Shown one piece after another: positions 33,085 to 44,828 of a stretch of DNA of 64,000 nt; position 1 is the stretch's first letter, and the number at the start of each line of letters is the position of its first letter. A program made the translations under genes and the position numbers. Source of the DNA: Hepsetus odoe (taxonomy: Eukaryota > Chordata > Actinopteri > Characiformes > Hepsetidae); contig CM029387.1 of NCBI GenBank assembly GCA_017165825.1, positions 4,658,435-4,722,434 of the forward strand, in the 5' to 3' direction. Below the pieces are notes generated by a model. That model had not been told where the DNA came from and did no database searches. It saw nothing but the letters and a program-made list of their open reading frames with translations.

Positions 33085-33690
33085 GTGTCTAAAGATACAA
33101 GGTTCTAGATAAAGGGGTTCCAACCACTCAGCGTTCAGCATCAGCAGTAAACTAATCATCTGTTTCTTCACTGCTTCATGTCTTAAGTTAGATGCTTTGT
33201 TCTGAAAGTGAAAGTGACAACCCTTGTCATTGCAAGGTCAAAGCACAGCAGACAATGAACCACAACGAAATTGGACCTCTGCATTTAACCCATGCACACT
33301 CAAACACCGTGCAGCAGTGGGCAGCTATTGAAAGCGCCTGGGGAGCAGTGATGGGGACGGCACCTTACTCAAGGGTACCTCAGGGCAACCTATTGGGAAG
33401 GGGTTCGAACCCCCGATCATGTGGCCAACGCCCTAACCACTAGGCCACCACTGTCTATACCTGTCTATAGGTATACAGGCTGTCTATACCTGCTTGAAGG
33501 TATAGACGTAGATCACTGTGTGGATTAACCAACCAATCAAACTGCTCAGGTACAGAGACTGGACTGAAAACGAGAGACAACACTCTTTCAGGAAGATCTG
33601 TAGAAGTGTTCCTCAACTCTTTATTAGAAATATAGGAACATCTGACTCTTTAAAAGCAGAATGTAAAGAACTTTTGCACAGTACTGTAGA
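33085..33690 (+). repeat. Dispersed repeat A, copy 2, interrupted by a SINE
   Basis: Left half 33085-33205 and right half from about 33500 match 53290-53650 on either side of a SINE. It ends with CTTTTGCACAGTACTGTA (about 33670-33688), the terminal motif also seen at 52390 and 52936. This links repeat A to a Tc1/mariner family. Confidence 0.7.
33206..33454 (-). mobile_element. tRNA-derived SINE (V-SINE-like), full length, nested in repeat A
   Basis: Tail 'gaaagtgacaacccttgtca', central 'ggtacctcagggcaacctat', B-box GGGGTTCGAACCCC, head 'accactaggccaccactg'. Copy 3 of repeat A (53290-53650) shows the uninterrupted host sequence. Confidence 0.9.
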
Positions 33691-33714
33691 TGCCATGTTG
33701 TCCTATGGATGTTG

Positions 33715-34834
33715 AGTTTGAACATTTGCATGCAAATAACAAAATAAGGAGAATTCCAAATGAATGCAGTTGGACCTGGACAGTCTCAATGTTCTCCAGT
33801 TTCTCATTGTAACATACTTATTTAATCTCATTAAGGGCTTTTTGTGGTTTTGAACATGGTCTGTCAAGCGGATATTGTGAAGAATTTAGAACGTGAACTT
33901 TCTGTTTGGCTTTTTGTTCATCAGACTGGAACAGAGACATTTTCAGAAAACTGGAAGCGAGCCAATAACTTGAAAGAGCAGAGGTTTGATTATAGCTTTC
34001 CGCAATTAAACCCAGTCAGATTCATTTACTGAGGTTTGCCATTTTAACGACTCATTTAATGTGCATTTAAAGGAAGGAAAAGCATTTGTTTGTGTTTGGG
34101 TGCTTTTACACAACCTTGACATAGGTCTGCTCATTCACATGCGAATGCATACTTTGTGTATTCGAAGAAAATTAGCAGACCGTGTGTTTAGATTTCTGTG
34201 TTGCTCCAGTCACTGGATGACTGGATTTTTATTAAAGTCAAAAGATCCGAACTCCCGCTGATGCAGAGAAAGGCATAAAGAGATGGAGAGAAAGAAAAAC
34301 AACAAAAAAAGAAAAACGACTCGTCTCATCTGCCAATTTAAGCCAGTTTCAGATTATGTACGGTCTAAATTTACAGCTTTCATCTGCAAATGATCATTTT
34401 CTTTTATTTGTAATTTAAAAGATTCTAAAACATCTTCGGTATTTAAAGGACAGTGACACATCACACAAACTTGCTTCGTTAGTTGTGTATTGATGCATAT
34501 CTGAGTACATTAAAGATTTTGGTTAAACCATGAACTTATGTCACACACACAGATATATTCCTGTGAGACCTTTCGTGTTCTAGACTTTCTAAAAAGGAAA
34601 AAAAAAAAGAAACTCATGCAGCCATTGAACACAATGTTCAGCTGTGCAGTCTGGAGGGTTTGAAAAGTTGCAGACATTCTCTCGACATCATACAAAATGC
34701 CAAAAATTACAATGGGGAATGAGTGTGTGTGTGTGTGTGTGTGTGTTAGCTTCCAGTTACTCTTAACCTTACTTAACTTTACATAATTAGCAAAACTTTT
34801 GAATCCTTTAAATCTAAAGTGTCAATCAGATCTA

Positions 34835-34888
<54 letters not shown>

Positions 34889-36460
34889 CCCAAATTCCTT
34901 TAATACTATTTGGTTTTATGTACAATTTCAAGCTCATAAATCATTTCTTCTTGCACAGATCACCGGTGGGCAGCATGGTGGCAGGGTGTTTCATGCTGTC
35001 ACCTTTCAGCAATAAGGTTCTGAGTTGTTGCCACGGCAGGTAGCGCTCTGCTCTGATTGGACACGCCTGCCGTCTCATCGAGGATTTAAAGGTCCCAATG
35101 AGTCAGAGCAGCGCATCAGTCATTCTTGGTGTAATTATCACATTTATGTTTGTTATGTTAAAGTCAAGTCACAGATCCCTGGCTGCACAGTTACATCCGG
35201 ACTACACCATCAACAGGTGTTACAGTTGTAGACTGAATGTATTGCGGTGCATGTAAATGGGAATATGAATGAACTGCCAGGGAAATGGAATAGTTTGATG
35301 AAAAATCTAATTTCCAAAAATTTCCCTCGCTCTATATGTGGTTGATCAGCGAAGACATGTTAGGTGTTAAAACACAAATCAAAAATCCCCTAAATTGTCT
35401 CCATATCGAATACATCACAGCTACTCTGAGTATGAAATGGTCACCTCCTGCAGCTTGGATACACTTCAGGTGAGCTATTTAACATCGGTTTGTGATTCAC
35501 ATTAAGTTTGTCTTTTTGATGAATGTATTTCAGCTGCAGGTGTGCCATTGTGGCAGTCAGCCTAGAAGTGGCTATATAGAAAAAGTGGATAGTCCTTGAT
35601 TTTTCTGTGTGGGCTCCATGCCAACGGGCCATGGTCTCTGTAGGGATCCCTCACGTCTCACAGACGAGCCGTCTGCCAAGGAGGAGTCTCCCTCTCTCTC
35701 TCGCCATACCTCTCCCTCTTTGTGCTCACTTTTCTTTTTCCCATCATTGTTATTCTGCTGTTCTCTCTGGTCTCCAGCCATAACCGCATGACTTCACAAG
35801 TCCAGAGAGGGAGAGTAATCGAACGGCTCGTCTCCTCTCCCCTCCCATCCGCCTTCTGCTCTGCAGACTTATCCTTTGACTAATTGGACTCGCCATGTTG
35901 CTTCCTGTGTGGAGCTGGATGAGGAGTGATCCCAGAGAGATAGAGACAGAAGGATCAGGGAAATTAGGAGCTAGGGCCAGTCCTGCTCTTAGACTCCTTC
36001 AAAAGTTTTGGTCTCTCCTGCCAGAAAAATGCTAAACTGAGAAACCGAGAGAGGGATGACTAATTGAATAAAAAATACATTGAATAATAAGTGATGCTCA
36101 ATTTTAATATGACCATGGTTGAACTGTCTTTTAAAGTAATAAAAAATTGATATAATAAGTAGTTTAAAGATTGGTTGAAATATTTTTTTGATTTTATTAA
36201 ATGGTTAAATCAGTAAATCTACTTTATAAATCTACTTTTTTATCTACTCATTTTAATGAAAAGAAAAATCATTACACATCTTCTATAATCTTACATTGAA
36301 AAGTGTTCCCAGTACACTGGCTCTTGAGTAGTCACGCATGAACCCAAGGTAACGATGCCCAGTTCCAAGCGCTGCCTAGAGCAGAGGTTCCAGAACATGT
36401 GCTACTGGGCCACAAGCAAGCTATGTAAGCTCACTCTTTCAATGGGTCTTATAGAACTGC
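33715..36460. other. Intron 2 stretch without recognised genes
   Basis: Contains (GT)n microsatellites at 34722-34746 and 34837-34881. No exon or RNA gene seen. Confidence 0.5.
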
Positions 36461-36465
36461 ATTCT

Positions 36466-36665
36466 GTAGATTGATGGAGCTCCATCCAGTACCTTTGGGA
36501 TGATCTGGAGTGATCTAGAACTAATCACTCAATTAAAGTATCTGGGCTCGCTAATATCCTGGGGGATGCAATCAAACCCTTGCAGCAATGTTTCAATATT
36601 GAATGTAAAGACATCCTAAAAGAGCAGAAACCTTTAGTCCAGCAAACGGGAGCAAAGTCCTATAG
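36466..36665 (+). pseudogene. Possible Tc1-like transposase 3' remnant, highly degenerate
   Basis: 'ccatccagtacctttgggat' followed by 'gatgcaatcaaacccttgca' resembles the 3' coding end of a common fish Tc1-type repeat. No open frame remains. Family assignment is from memory. Confidence 0.35.
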
Positions 36666-38450
36666 GTTTTATTGTCACATCCATATACACTATAGTGAGA
36701 TGAAACAACCTTCCTCCAGGATCATGGTGCTGACATAAAAGGTGAAACATCACATAAAACTTCACAGGAACAAATTCCTGGTAACACTAATGATTTCAGA
36801 AGAAACCTTGGCTGAGAAGGAGATAGAGAGCCAGACAGAGAAAGAAAGATGTGGAGGAAGAGGAAGTTGTGTACATTTTCCAGAGAGATCTTGATGCTGC
36901 CAGGGTCCCTCACCATGCACCTGCTGCTTTGCTTTGGAGTCCCTGGAAACTGCGGCATGATGGGAATGGCTCCTTCTCCATCTTCTGCTGACCAGCTGCT
37001 GTGGCTGGGATGGGGACGTATGGCCACTAGTGCTGGCATTCATAGTCCCTCTGAGTTGAGTTAGTCACTGCTTTTCCCTTTAAAAGGCTGGAGTGATTTA
37101 GGCCAGCACAGCTGTCCTCACGCCATAAAGGCTGGACAGGCAAGCTGTGTCCTTCAGTAAGAGCAGCCATAAAACATTGCTTCAGGCCCTTAAGTCCCAT
37201 CCAGGGCTGGATGATGTACTATATGCTAATAAGGTGTGGTTAGACCAGAGCACTGGATGGAAGAGCTGAGCAGGGCTTGGGAGGAAATTAAGATGAAAGA
37301 GAGGAAATCAAGAACAAACGAAGAGCACAGTAATGAGTAGAAGGAAAAATACGTACAGAAAGTATCTTTGCAAAGAATGAGAAACTAAAGCTCAGAATTC
37401 TCTGAAACAAATTAAAGGGACCATATAATCCCTGAAAATCCTGTTTTGTTGGGTTTGATGTCACATGTTAATGTTTGATCCCCAGTCAATGCCGTAATCT
37501 GGAAACTAAGATGAAGAAAAAATGGCTGTGATGTCACAACCTGACAGCAAAAAGTGGTCATGCAAAGCGAAATAGGACGGACGTCGGTAGATACAACTGC
37601 AAATTAATATGGTTTCTGAAAAATTACCCAGAAAAGACAGATTTTCAGAACATGGAGCAGGAATTTGTGGGCCGAGAGAGTGTGTTTTGGATTTCTGGAC
37701 ACTAAGACGAGACACAGATACTCGGGTTATTGTTCTCCTTTGTACCTCAATTCTCTTCACCATCCTCCTGATCCAAATCCATTCAATCCCATACACACAC
37801 TCTCCCTCTTACTCTCTCTCTTTTTCTCTTTCTCGCTCTCTCTCTCTCTCGTTTTCTCAGCATAATTAAATTGTCCCCCCATGGTCCTGCTTCACGCATC
37901 ACTGCCTTCTTGTTCAACCACAGCAGAGAGAGCTCTCCATACGGTCAGCAAGACTGTGGTTTGATACTATTCCAGGGTGGACTGTTGTTGGACTTCACTG
38001 CAAAGCAACGGTGAACATCAGCGAGGGCTTTGACGACAGTTTGCCCCTGAAAGCCCTCAGAATTTCCATTCATTCACTCATAACTAGCTTACATATTACT
38101 TTCATTGTCACTTTTGAAAATACATGTTAAACAGGGAGGTTAATTAAAGGGTGTACACCACTGCCCTGCACATTTGGGTCTGCTGTAAAGGTCTGTTTGT
38201 GGACCATAGTAGGTAATGAATAATTAAGGATATAAAAATATTGGAAGGCGAGTGCAAATAAGAGCAAAAGTTTGATATTTTCATTTCTTTTCAGGGATAA
38301 AAGCAGTTTCACAGAACTGGTAACATGCATGGAGAATTTTCTCCTGCAGCAACGGCTCAAATCATGTTTAAAGTTTTCAGACACTGGCACTGCAAACCGT
38401 TAATTGAACCAAATCACATCCCCAGTATTAAGGCACCGGGTCTGTTTCTA
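36666..38450. other. Intron 2 stretch without recognised genes
   Basis: Contains a (CT)n patch at about 37800-37860. No exon or RNA gene seen. Confidence 0.5.
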
Positions 38451-38826
38451 TACAGGCTGCTGCAAAAGTAAATGAACCGCAAGGCCAGTTCATTTGCTTT
38501 TATCGAAGATATTTGGGTTTAATAAATATGAAATGAGATATTGGGTTTTTATAGGGCAGTGCGCCTTTTCTATCTCACCACCCTCTTATTCAAGTGAGCG
38601 AAAGTATTCGAACAGCAAGTTTAAAGTAAATTAAGTGAATGACGATTCTGTTGCTAAAATCTTCATCAATAAACATTACTGAGCCTTCTCTGAGCCTTCT
38701 TCAGAAGCAGTCCTGCAAGATAAAAACAGGATACGGTCTCCACTGTGCCTCTCAGATGAACTTGTATGTTTTAGATCATGAAGGGCGTAACGATTCTTTT
38801 TCCATAATTTTTGCTTTTCATCACTT

Positions 38827-39087
38827 TGGGGCAGCGGTGGCCTAGTGGTGAGGGCGTTGCCCCACATCAGAAGATTGTGGGTTCGATTCCCTCACCAGTA
38901 GGTTGCCCCGAGGTACCCTTGAGCAAGGTGCCGTCCCCGTCTCGCTCCTCCCTGCGATGGGCTGGCGATCTGTCCAGGGTGTGTCCCCCGTCCTTCGCCC
39001 TGTGTGTGCTGGGTTGGACACCGGCACTCCCCCGCGACCCCGTTTGGGACAAGCGGCAGAAAATGGATGGATGGATGGATGGATGGA
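38827..39087 (+). mobile_element. Composite SINE (tRNA-like head, ATGG-tailed LINE-like end)
   Basis: Head 'gcagcggtggcctagtggtg', B-box GGTTCGATTCCC, central segment 'gaggtacccttgagcaaggt', then a switch to 'ctgcgatgggctggcgatct', ending 'gggacaagcggcagaaa' plus (ATGG)n. Confidence 0.88.
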
Positions 39088-39310
39088 TTGAAACACCTCT
39101 GTGATGGTCATGATGTCACAGACTGTTGCTTTGTAGTTTTTCTTCACTTCTCTCAGAATTTGTCTGCCATCAGCTGTTGTTTTCCCAACAGACTGTCTGT
39201 TTCTAAATACACCAGTGGTTTCCTTCTTTTTAAGGACATTCCACTCAGCTCTACCGGTTATACCTAATGGATTTTATAGTTTCTAATGAATTTACCCTCT
39301 TTTTAAAATG

Positions 39311-39579
39311 TGTCATGGCAACCACTGAATACAGGCCACGGCCACAGTCCCAGTCCCTGGAATTCTGAGCTGGAGCTTTCAATTCACCCTCACCTATCAC
39401 ACCTAACCCCTTGCACCTGGTAATCCAGGCATTTAAGATCTGCCGGTCCGACCCAGCGTTGCCTGTTCACCATCGCGTGTTTTGTTACCTAGTTCCTGAG
39501 ACCTTTGTTTTTTCGAGCAGATTAAAGAACCCTCAAGTGAGCCACGCACTTGTACCATTTATCCTTTGTGAACGTGACA
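39311..39579 (+). mobile_element. Solo LTR with 5-bp target duplication
   Basis: 269 bp beginning TGTCATGGC and ending CGTGACA, flanked by AAATG on both sides (39306-39310 and 39580-39584). Internal TATA-like CATTTAAG (about 39430) and ATTAAA (about 39520) give + orientation. No second LTR or internal region is present, as expected after LTR-LTR recombination. Confidence 0.8.
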
Positions 39580-40670
39580 AAATGTAATGCATTTCCCCCA
39601 AAGAGAGCTAATAACAGCTAAAGATTTTTAAAACTTCCTCAGTTTTAGTCTTTATATACAGTTCGGGATTTTTTGTGATGCTATTTTTTTGTCATTCTGC
39701 AGTTTTGTCTGTGATGTCTTTGTGTCTTTGTGAATTCTTTAATAAAAGCATGCGGTAATAATTTTGTAAATTTGAAAAACTGAGTAGCCAGATGCACGAG
39801 ATATTCTATTTATTCTGACATATATACGTGATATCAGGAAACACAAGTTGACAATTTAATCTCATTTTCATTTTATGACCTCAAACGCTGTCTTTAGTAG
39901 AGCGAAAACTAGGAATGTACCTCGCTGTTCCAATACTTTTGGGAGGGACTGCACATTTTGAAATATTGCGATAAACTATGTAAGGTAAACTTATGAAAAC
40001 AAGAGAAATCCACATATCTGGCATTTCATGAATGGATCATTTTGCTCAATACATTAGGAAGATGCAGAGATCATTTTGCAGGTTTTTTCTTTTAACTTTG
40101 CTATTTTTCTATCCAGCTAGCACGGCGTTATTGCAATTGCTTAATCTATCCGACCCATAGCTTTGCAATGGATGTTGTTTGAGCATTTAAGCAGTCTATT
40201 CACAAAGATGCACGCAATAAGAAAACGTATGTATGAGGTGCTGTAAACAATTATTTGAATATGTCCTTCTAATATGATCAGTGTTCCTGAAATTATTCAC
40301 AATGTAATAATTTCTGAGAAATCCCCTCATCATGACTTATTGGTCAGGGACTTAAGTCTAATATCTGTCAACCTTCCACCGTAATTCACACCCCTGCTCT
40401 CATGTACATGTCCTACCTCATCTTCCCACCAACCCTGCACTTCACCCTCCAACATTCCCCCACGATCAGATTTCTTCCCATGAGACCTGAAGCAGAATTA
40501 CAGCGCGGCATCTCAGGAATTGTTTGTCTTGGAGGGTTTTGATATAGCTGAGCAACCATCTTAATTGCAGACGTATTGATGGAGAGATGAGGAACGCATT
40601 ACCTTCTATAACACCTCCCCCCCGCAATCCCGAGCCCAATCCACCTGTTAACCTCCTGACAGAGTCTGGG

Positions 40671-40671
<1 letters not shown>

Positions 40672-40702
<31 letters not shown>
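40672..40702 (+). repeat. (GT)n microsatellite
   Basis: About 15 GT units. Confidence 0.95.
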
Positions 40703-40704
<2 letters not shown>

Positions 40705-40999
40705 CCTTTTATTGTGTCTAGCGGTACACTGGTCAGCAGAAAGAATGAAAAATAAAATGACCTTACGTTTTCCCCTTAAAAATGACAATCAAGGTCTTGG
40801 ATTGGTGGCCGGCCCGGGTCTGTGTCCAGTCGGGATGCAGGAAGATGTGATGAATTAGTTGTGCTAAAACTGTGTAGCAGATATGATATATTTGCTTTTT
40901 GTTAGGATAAAGGATTAATATGGGTGCTATGCATTAATAGAATGTCATAAAAGCAATTTAAATGTAAATTAAACTGACTACTCGTACACACCTACATAC

Positions 41000-41243
41000 A
41001 GGGGCAGCGGTGGGCTAGTGTTTAGGGACTAGGCGCCAGGATCTGAAGGTCATGGGTTTGAATCCCAAACCAGTAGGTTGACTTGAGGTACCCTTGAGCA
41101 AGGTACCGTCCCCATCACTGCTCCCCGGGCAGCTTTAAACAGCTGCGCCCTTCTGCGCAGTGTGTATGGGTTAAATGCAGAGGCTGTATTTCGTTGTCTC
41201 GCTATGTACTTTGTATTCACAATGACAAGTTATCACTTTCACT
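41000..41243 (+). mobile_element. tRNA-derived SINE (V-SINE-like), near full length
   Basis: Head 'ggggcagcggtgggctagtg', B-box GGTTTGAATCCC, central 'tgaggtacccttgagcaagg', tail 'tatcactttcactt'. Confidence 0.87.
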
Positions 41244-42472
41244 TTGCACTCTCTACTTCTGGATGAACTGAATGTTGGCCAATGAGATGGTTGATGTTGA
41301 AGGGAAAACATTTTTTTTCTGTGGCTCAGTTTAAGCGGTAATGATTTTAATCATAGTAGAGGCCTTCAGTGGAACACACTTTCACAAACTGTTTAAAGAG
41401 CAAATTGCAGCATGTAATGATAATTACAAGCAAACAGTGAAATGACAATGAGTTTAGACTCCAAGATGACTAGAATACAAAAGTGGCTAAACAGACTGCT
41501 ACTTTCTGAGCTGTTTGTTTCTGGGTGCTGCTCTTAGTCATGGGTGCATGTGGGGCGGGATAACTACATCCCCTAAAAGCAGGTTATTTCAGCAGTAGAG
41601 CAGCCGCGTGTGCCTCATGTCTCTATGTGACTGCTCTGAAACTCGAGCTCCTGGCAGGATTAAGGGGCTTTTTGGGGTGACGGGTGATCGGTGGGTGAAG
41701 CGCCCTTGTGTCTCGGATCGGCCCGTGTCCCTTCAGCCTGCAGACTGGTCTGACTGCGCAAGGGATTATGGAAAGGGATGTTGCACAGCAGAAGTGGGTC
41801 AGTAAGGAATAGTTGATGGCCAAACGTAGCCTTATTGTCCCACACTTGATTCAGCTATGAACGGATAAGTCTGTGTATTAAAGTCGACTTTTTGCACAAA
41901 CTTTAGGGGGGGTGTGGATTATTAGCAATAAGCTGCTGTCATCACGTAGTAAAACAGCGTCTCTTGATAGTCTTAACTCCATCTGTGTTGAATTCCGCAC
42001 TGGCACCTGGAAACAAAGTTGTCTCCAGCTGGAGGACAGTGGAATGGACACTGATTAGTTCCTAAATTAAACAGTCGATGAAACGTGAAGAAAACAGGAG
42101 GACTTGGGTCTGTAATCTGTACGTGATGCTTTGGGAGTATTTTGTGTTTGGTAGCTTGAGGGTGGCCAAAATAGGAGCTCACCATGCCTGTGAACAAACT
42201 GTGAGAACTGTAGAACTGCATTTAAAATGCTTTAATTATTATTTTTTGTTTAATTCAGTGTTTTGCAAAAACATATAAATAAAAATAAAAAAATAAACCG
42301 TTGAAAACAGATGAACAAAGTTTGACAGTTCTTATATTCTCTGAGTAAACTGAGTTGGCAACCCATTCATCCATCCATCCATCCATCCATACTAAGTTTA
42401 CAGGGGGTGATGGAGTCTGTCCCAGTGCCCATAAGATGAAAGTAAGCACACAGACATACCCATTCACACCTA

Positions 42473-42641
42473 CTGGTCTGGAAGGTCATGGGTTCAAATC
42501 CCAGATCAGTAGGTAGCCCTGAGGTACCCTTGAGCAAGGTACCATCTCCATCACTGCCCCCTGCTGCACGGTGTTTCTGGGTGAAAAACAGGAAGCGTTT
42601 TGTTGTTTCCCAATGACAAAGTCACTTTCATGTTCACTTCA
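42473..42641 (+). mobile_element. tRNA-derived SINE, 5'-truncated
   Basis: Starts at the B-box part (GGGTTCAAATCCC) and continues with 'tgaggtacccttgagcaagg' and the tail. A short (ATCC)n run at about 42367-42390 precedes it. Confidence 0.8.
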
Positions 42642-43073
42642 CTTCTCCAAGTGATTTATCATATCCAGGTCACCTGATATGCAAATCTTTGGACTTGCGG
42701 AGAACGTGCAAACTCTTTACCCTCTTTATCAGTTCTTGTAAAACACACCAATACACATAAAACATTTCCTTTTATCTGCATGGGTAATTACATATTCAGG
42801 ACCTGCTTCTTCGTTATCAGGATGGACTGGAGGAGCTGGAAGCTCTTCTTTAACACGTGTGTGAAACATATTTAAGAGTTGAGCTCCCCAAACAACCAAG
42901 CAAATGCTAGCTGAGGTTGCAGGAACACTATGATGAGGGAAGTAAGAATCTCCTAGCTGGAAAACTTCAAGCTCTGTGTGGTCATAAATAAAGCATAACA
43001 TTGAATGTTTAAAGGAATGGTTTGGTGAAAAATCCAGTTTACTCAATTTTCCATTGACCTCAGAAGTGAAGGT

Positions 43074-43311
43074 AAAAGTGACTTCTAGTCATCGTGAAAT
43101 ACAGCACAGCAACACAACAACGAAATTCAACCTCTGCATTTTACCCATACGCACTTGCAGCAGGGGGCAGATATTGAAAGCTCCTGGGGAGCAGTGATGG
43201 GGATGGTACCTTGCTCAAGGGTACCTCAGGGCAACCTACTGGCCTGGGATTCGAACCAATGATCTTCTGATCCTGGGGCCAACTCCCTAAACACTAAGCC
43301 AATGCTGCCAG
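43074..43311 (-). mobile_element. tRNA-derived SINE (V-SINE-like), near full length
   Basis: Central 'ggtacctcagggcaacctac', B-box-like GGGATTCGAACC, and a head ending 'taagccaatgctgcc'. Confidence 0.86.
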
Positions 43312-44500
43312 ATGGTGCAGGTCAGTCATGGAAGGCTTGGAGCTCCAATTCTGATGCTTTAGAATACAACTGGAGTTGTTAGATTAACATGCCTAGCACA
43401 CACCTGACATCAGTAGTCAACCAGATAGTGTCCAATCAGATACATTTTTAAATCTTGTCTGAACTTGCTGATGCATTCAGCGCCATAGTCGGTGGAAAGC
43501 AGATGTAATGAAACAATAGTTCCACCAGTAAGGTCTTCATAGAACTAGCTGCTAAATCTTTCCCATTAGAGAAGATTCTTATAAAGCTGCCTTTCAATAT
43601 GGTCACTGTTTGAACTGGAAAAAGTTTCATTTTGTCTTATTTTTTCACACTAATAATTAAAAAGCATGTTAAGTTAAATCTTTTTCTGAAAACAATTTAG
43701 GTGACTATTGACTTCTAGTTTAGCTTTGGCCTAAAAAAAAACTGGACTCTAGACAAGTCTTGGTACATCTGGGAAAAGCTGAAATTTTTCAGATTTTTCA
43801 GAGAACTGTTCCTTTAAGTCCTTTTTTTTATGAATGCAAAGAACCAGCTAATCTCAGTGCTGTAAAAACTGCTCTCGGGTGATTAGGAAGATTGGAAATT
43901 TATGAAAGCCTCTTCTGGACCATCTTAAGAGGCTGTATAACCTCCCATTACGACTGTAAATCTGGCTTACATCTTGACTCCACAGAGCCCCCCGCTAGTG
44001 TTCACTTGCCCGGCTAGCATCCCTCTCACTGATTTAATGCTGTGTTTATGTGAAACGGAAGCCGGCACTGTAAAATGGCGACGTCCATTAAAATGCCGCA
44101 ACGAAGGCCTAGGCATGGTGAATGGATCTTACATACTCGATCTGTCTCTGCTGAAAGCCTTCAGATTTACGGTCATGTTCCGACCTGTTCCGATATTTCA
44201 TTACAAGTATATAGCATGAGTTACTAGAGAACATTCTTCGCACATAAAGAAATCTATGCACAGCCAAATGAAGGTCAAGGGATGGTAAATTTTGTTCCTA
44301 ACTGCCTGTACATGAGTACATGAATATGTTCTGATTTGTGTAAATGATTTTAGCAGTGGTCCACAAGTACATGCACACATCTATTTTGATGCCATGACTT
44401 GTTGTACCCATTAAGAACTTCTCATAAACTTGACTTTGGAGAGAAAAGTATAGGCGATTTTATGCTGATACTTTGATGCCTAGACTTATTTGGTTGCACA
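43312..44500. other. Intron 2 stretch without recognised genes
   Basis: No exon, RNA gene or recognised repeat. Confidence 0.5.
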
Positions 44501-44510
44501 ATATTTGTGG

Positions 44511-44550
44511 ACTGGGCTACTGGTAATCTCATGATGACCAGTAGCCCAGT
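44511..44550. repeat. Perfect 14-bp inverted repeat (hairpin)
   Basis: ACTGGGCTACTGGT at 44511-44524 is exactly inverted at 44537-44550, with a 12-nt loop. It lies just before the target duplication of the SINE at 44576. Confidence 0.85.
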
Positions 44551-44575
44551 CTTGGTGAGATTCAGTTGAAGTTCC

Positions 44576-44815
44576 GGGGCAGTGGTGGCCTAGTGGTTAG
44601 GGCGTTGGCCGGAGGATCGGGGGTTCGAACCCCTTCCCAATAGGTTGCCCTGAAGTACCCTTGAGCAAGGTACTGTCCCCATCATGCTCCTCCCTGCGAT
44701 GGGCTGGCGACCTGTCCAGGGTGTGTCCCCCGTCCTTCGCCCTGTGTGAGCTAGGATGGGCTCCTGCACTCCCCCCGACCCCGTTTGGGACAAGCAGCAG
44801 AAAATGACTGACTGA
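44576..44815 (+). mobile_element. Composite SINE with 13-bp target duplication
   Basis: tRNA-like head with B-box GGTTCGAACCCC, shortened central segment, then the 'ctgcgatgggctggcgacct' tail ending in (ACTG)n. Flanked by CAGTTGAAGTTCC at 44563-44575 and 44816-44828. Confidence 0.92.
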
Positions 44816-44828
44816 CAGTTGAAGTTCC

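Larger units (their letters stand above)
38453..39951. mobile_element. Inverted-repeat DNA transposon carrying a nested SINE and a nested solo LTR
   Basis: The left end is TA followed by 'caggctgctgcaaaagtaaa' and 'gaaccgcaagg'. The right end reads, in reverse complement, 'cagtccctcccaaaagtatt' and 'ggaacagcgagg'. The two ends match with divergence over about 33 bp. No transposase motif was found between them; the interior is largely the nested SINE (38827-39087) and solo LTR (39311-39579). It is a non-autonomous Tc1-like element by end structure. Confidence 0.55.
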
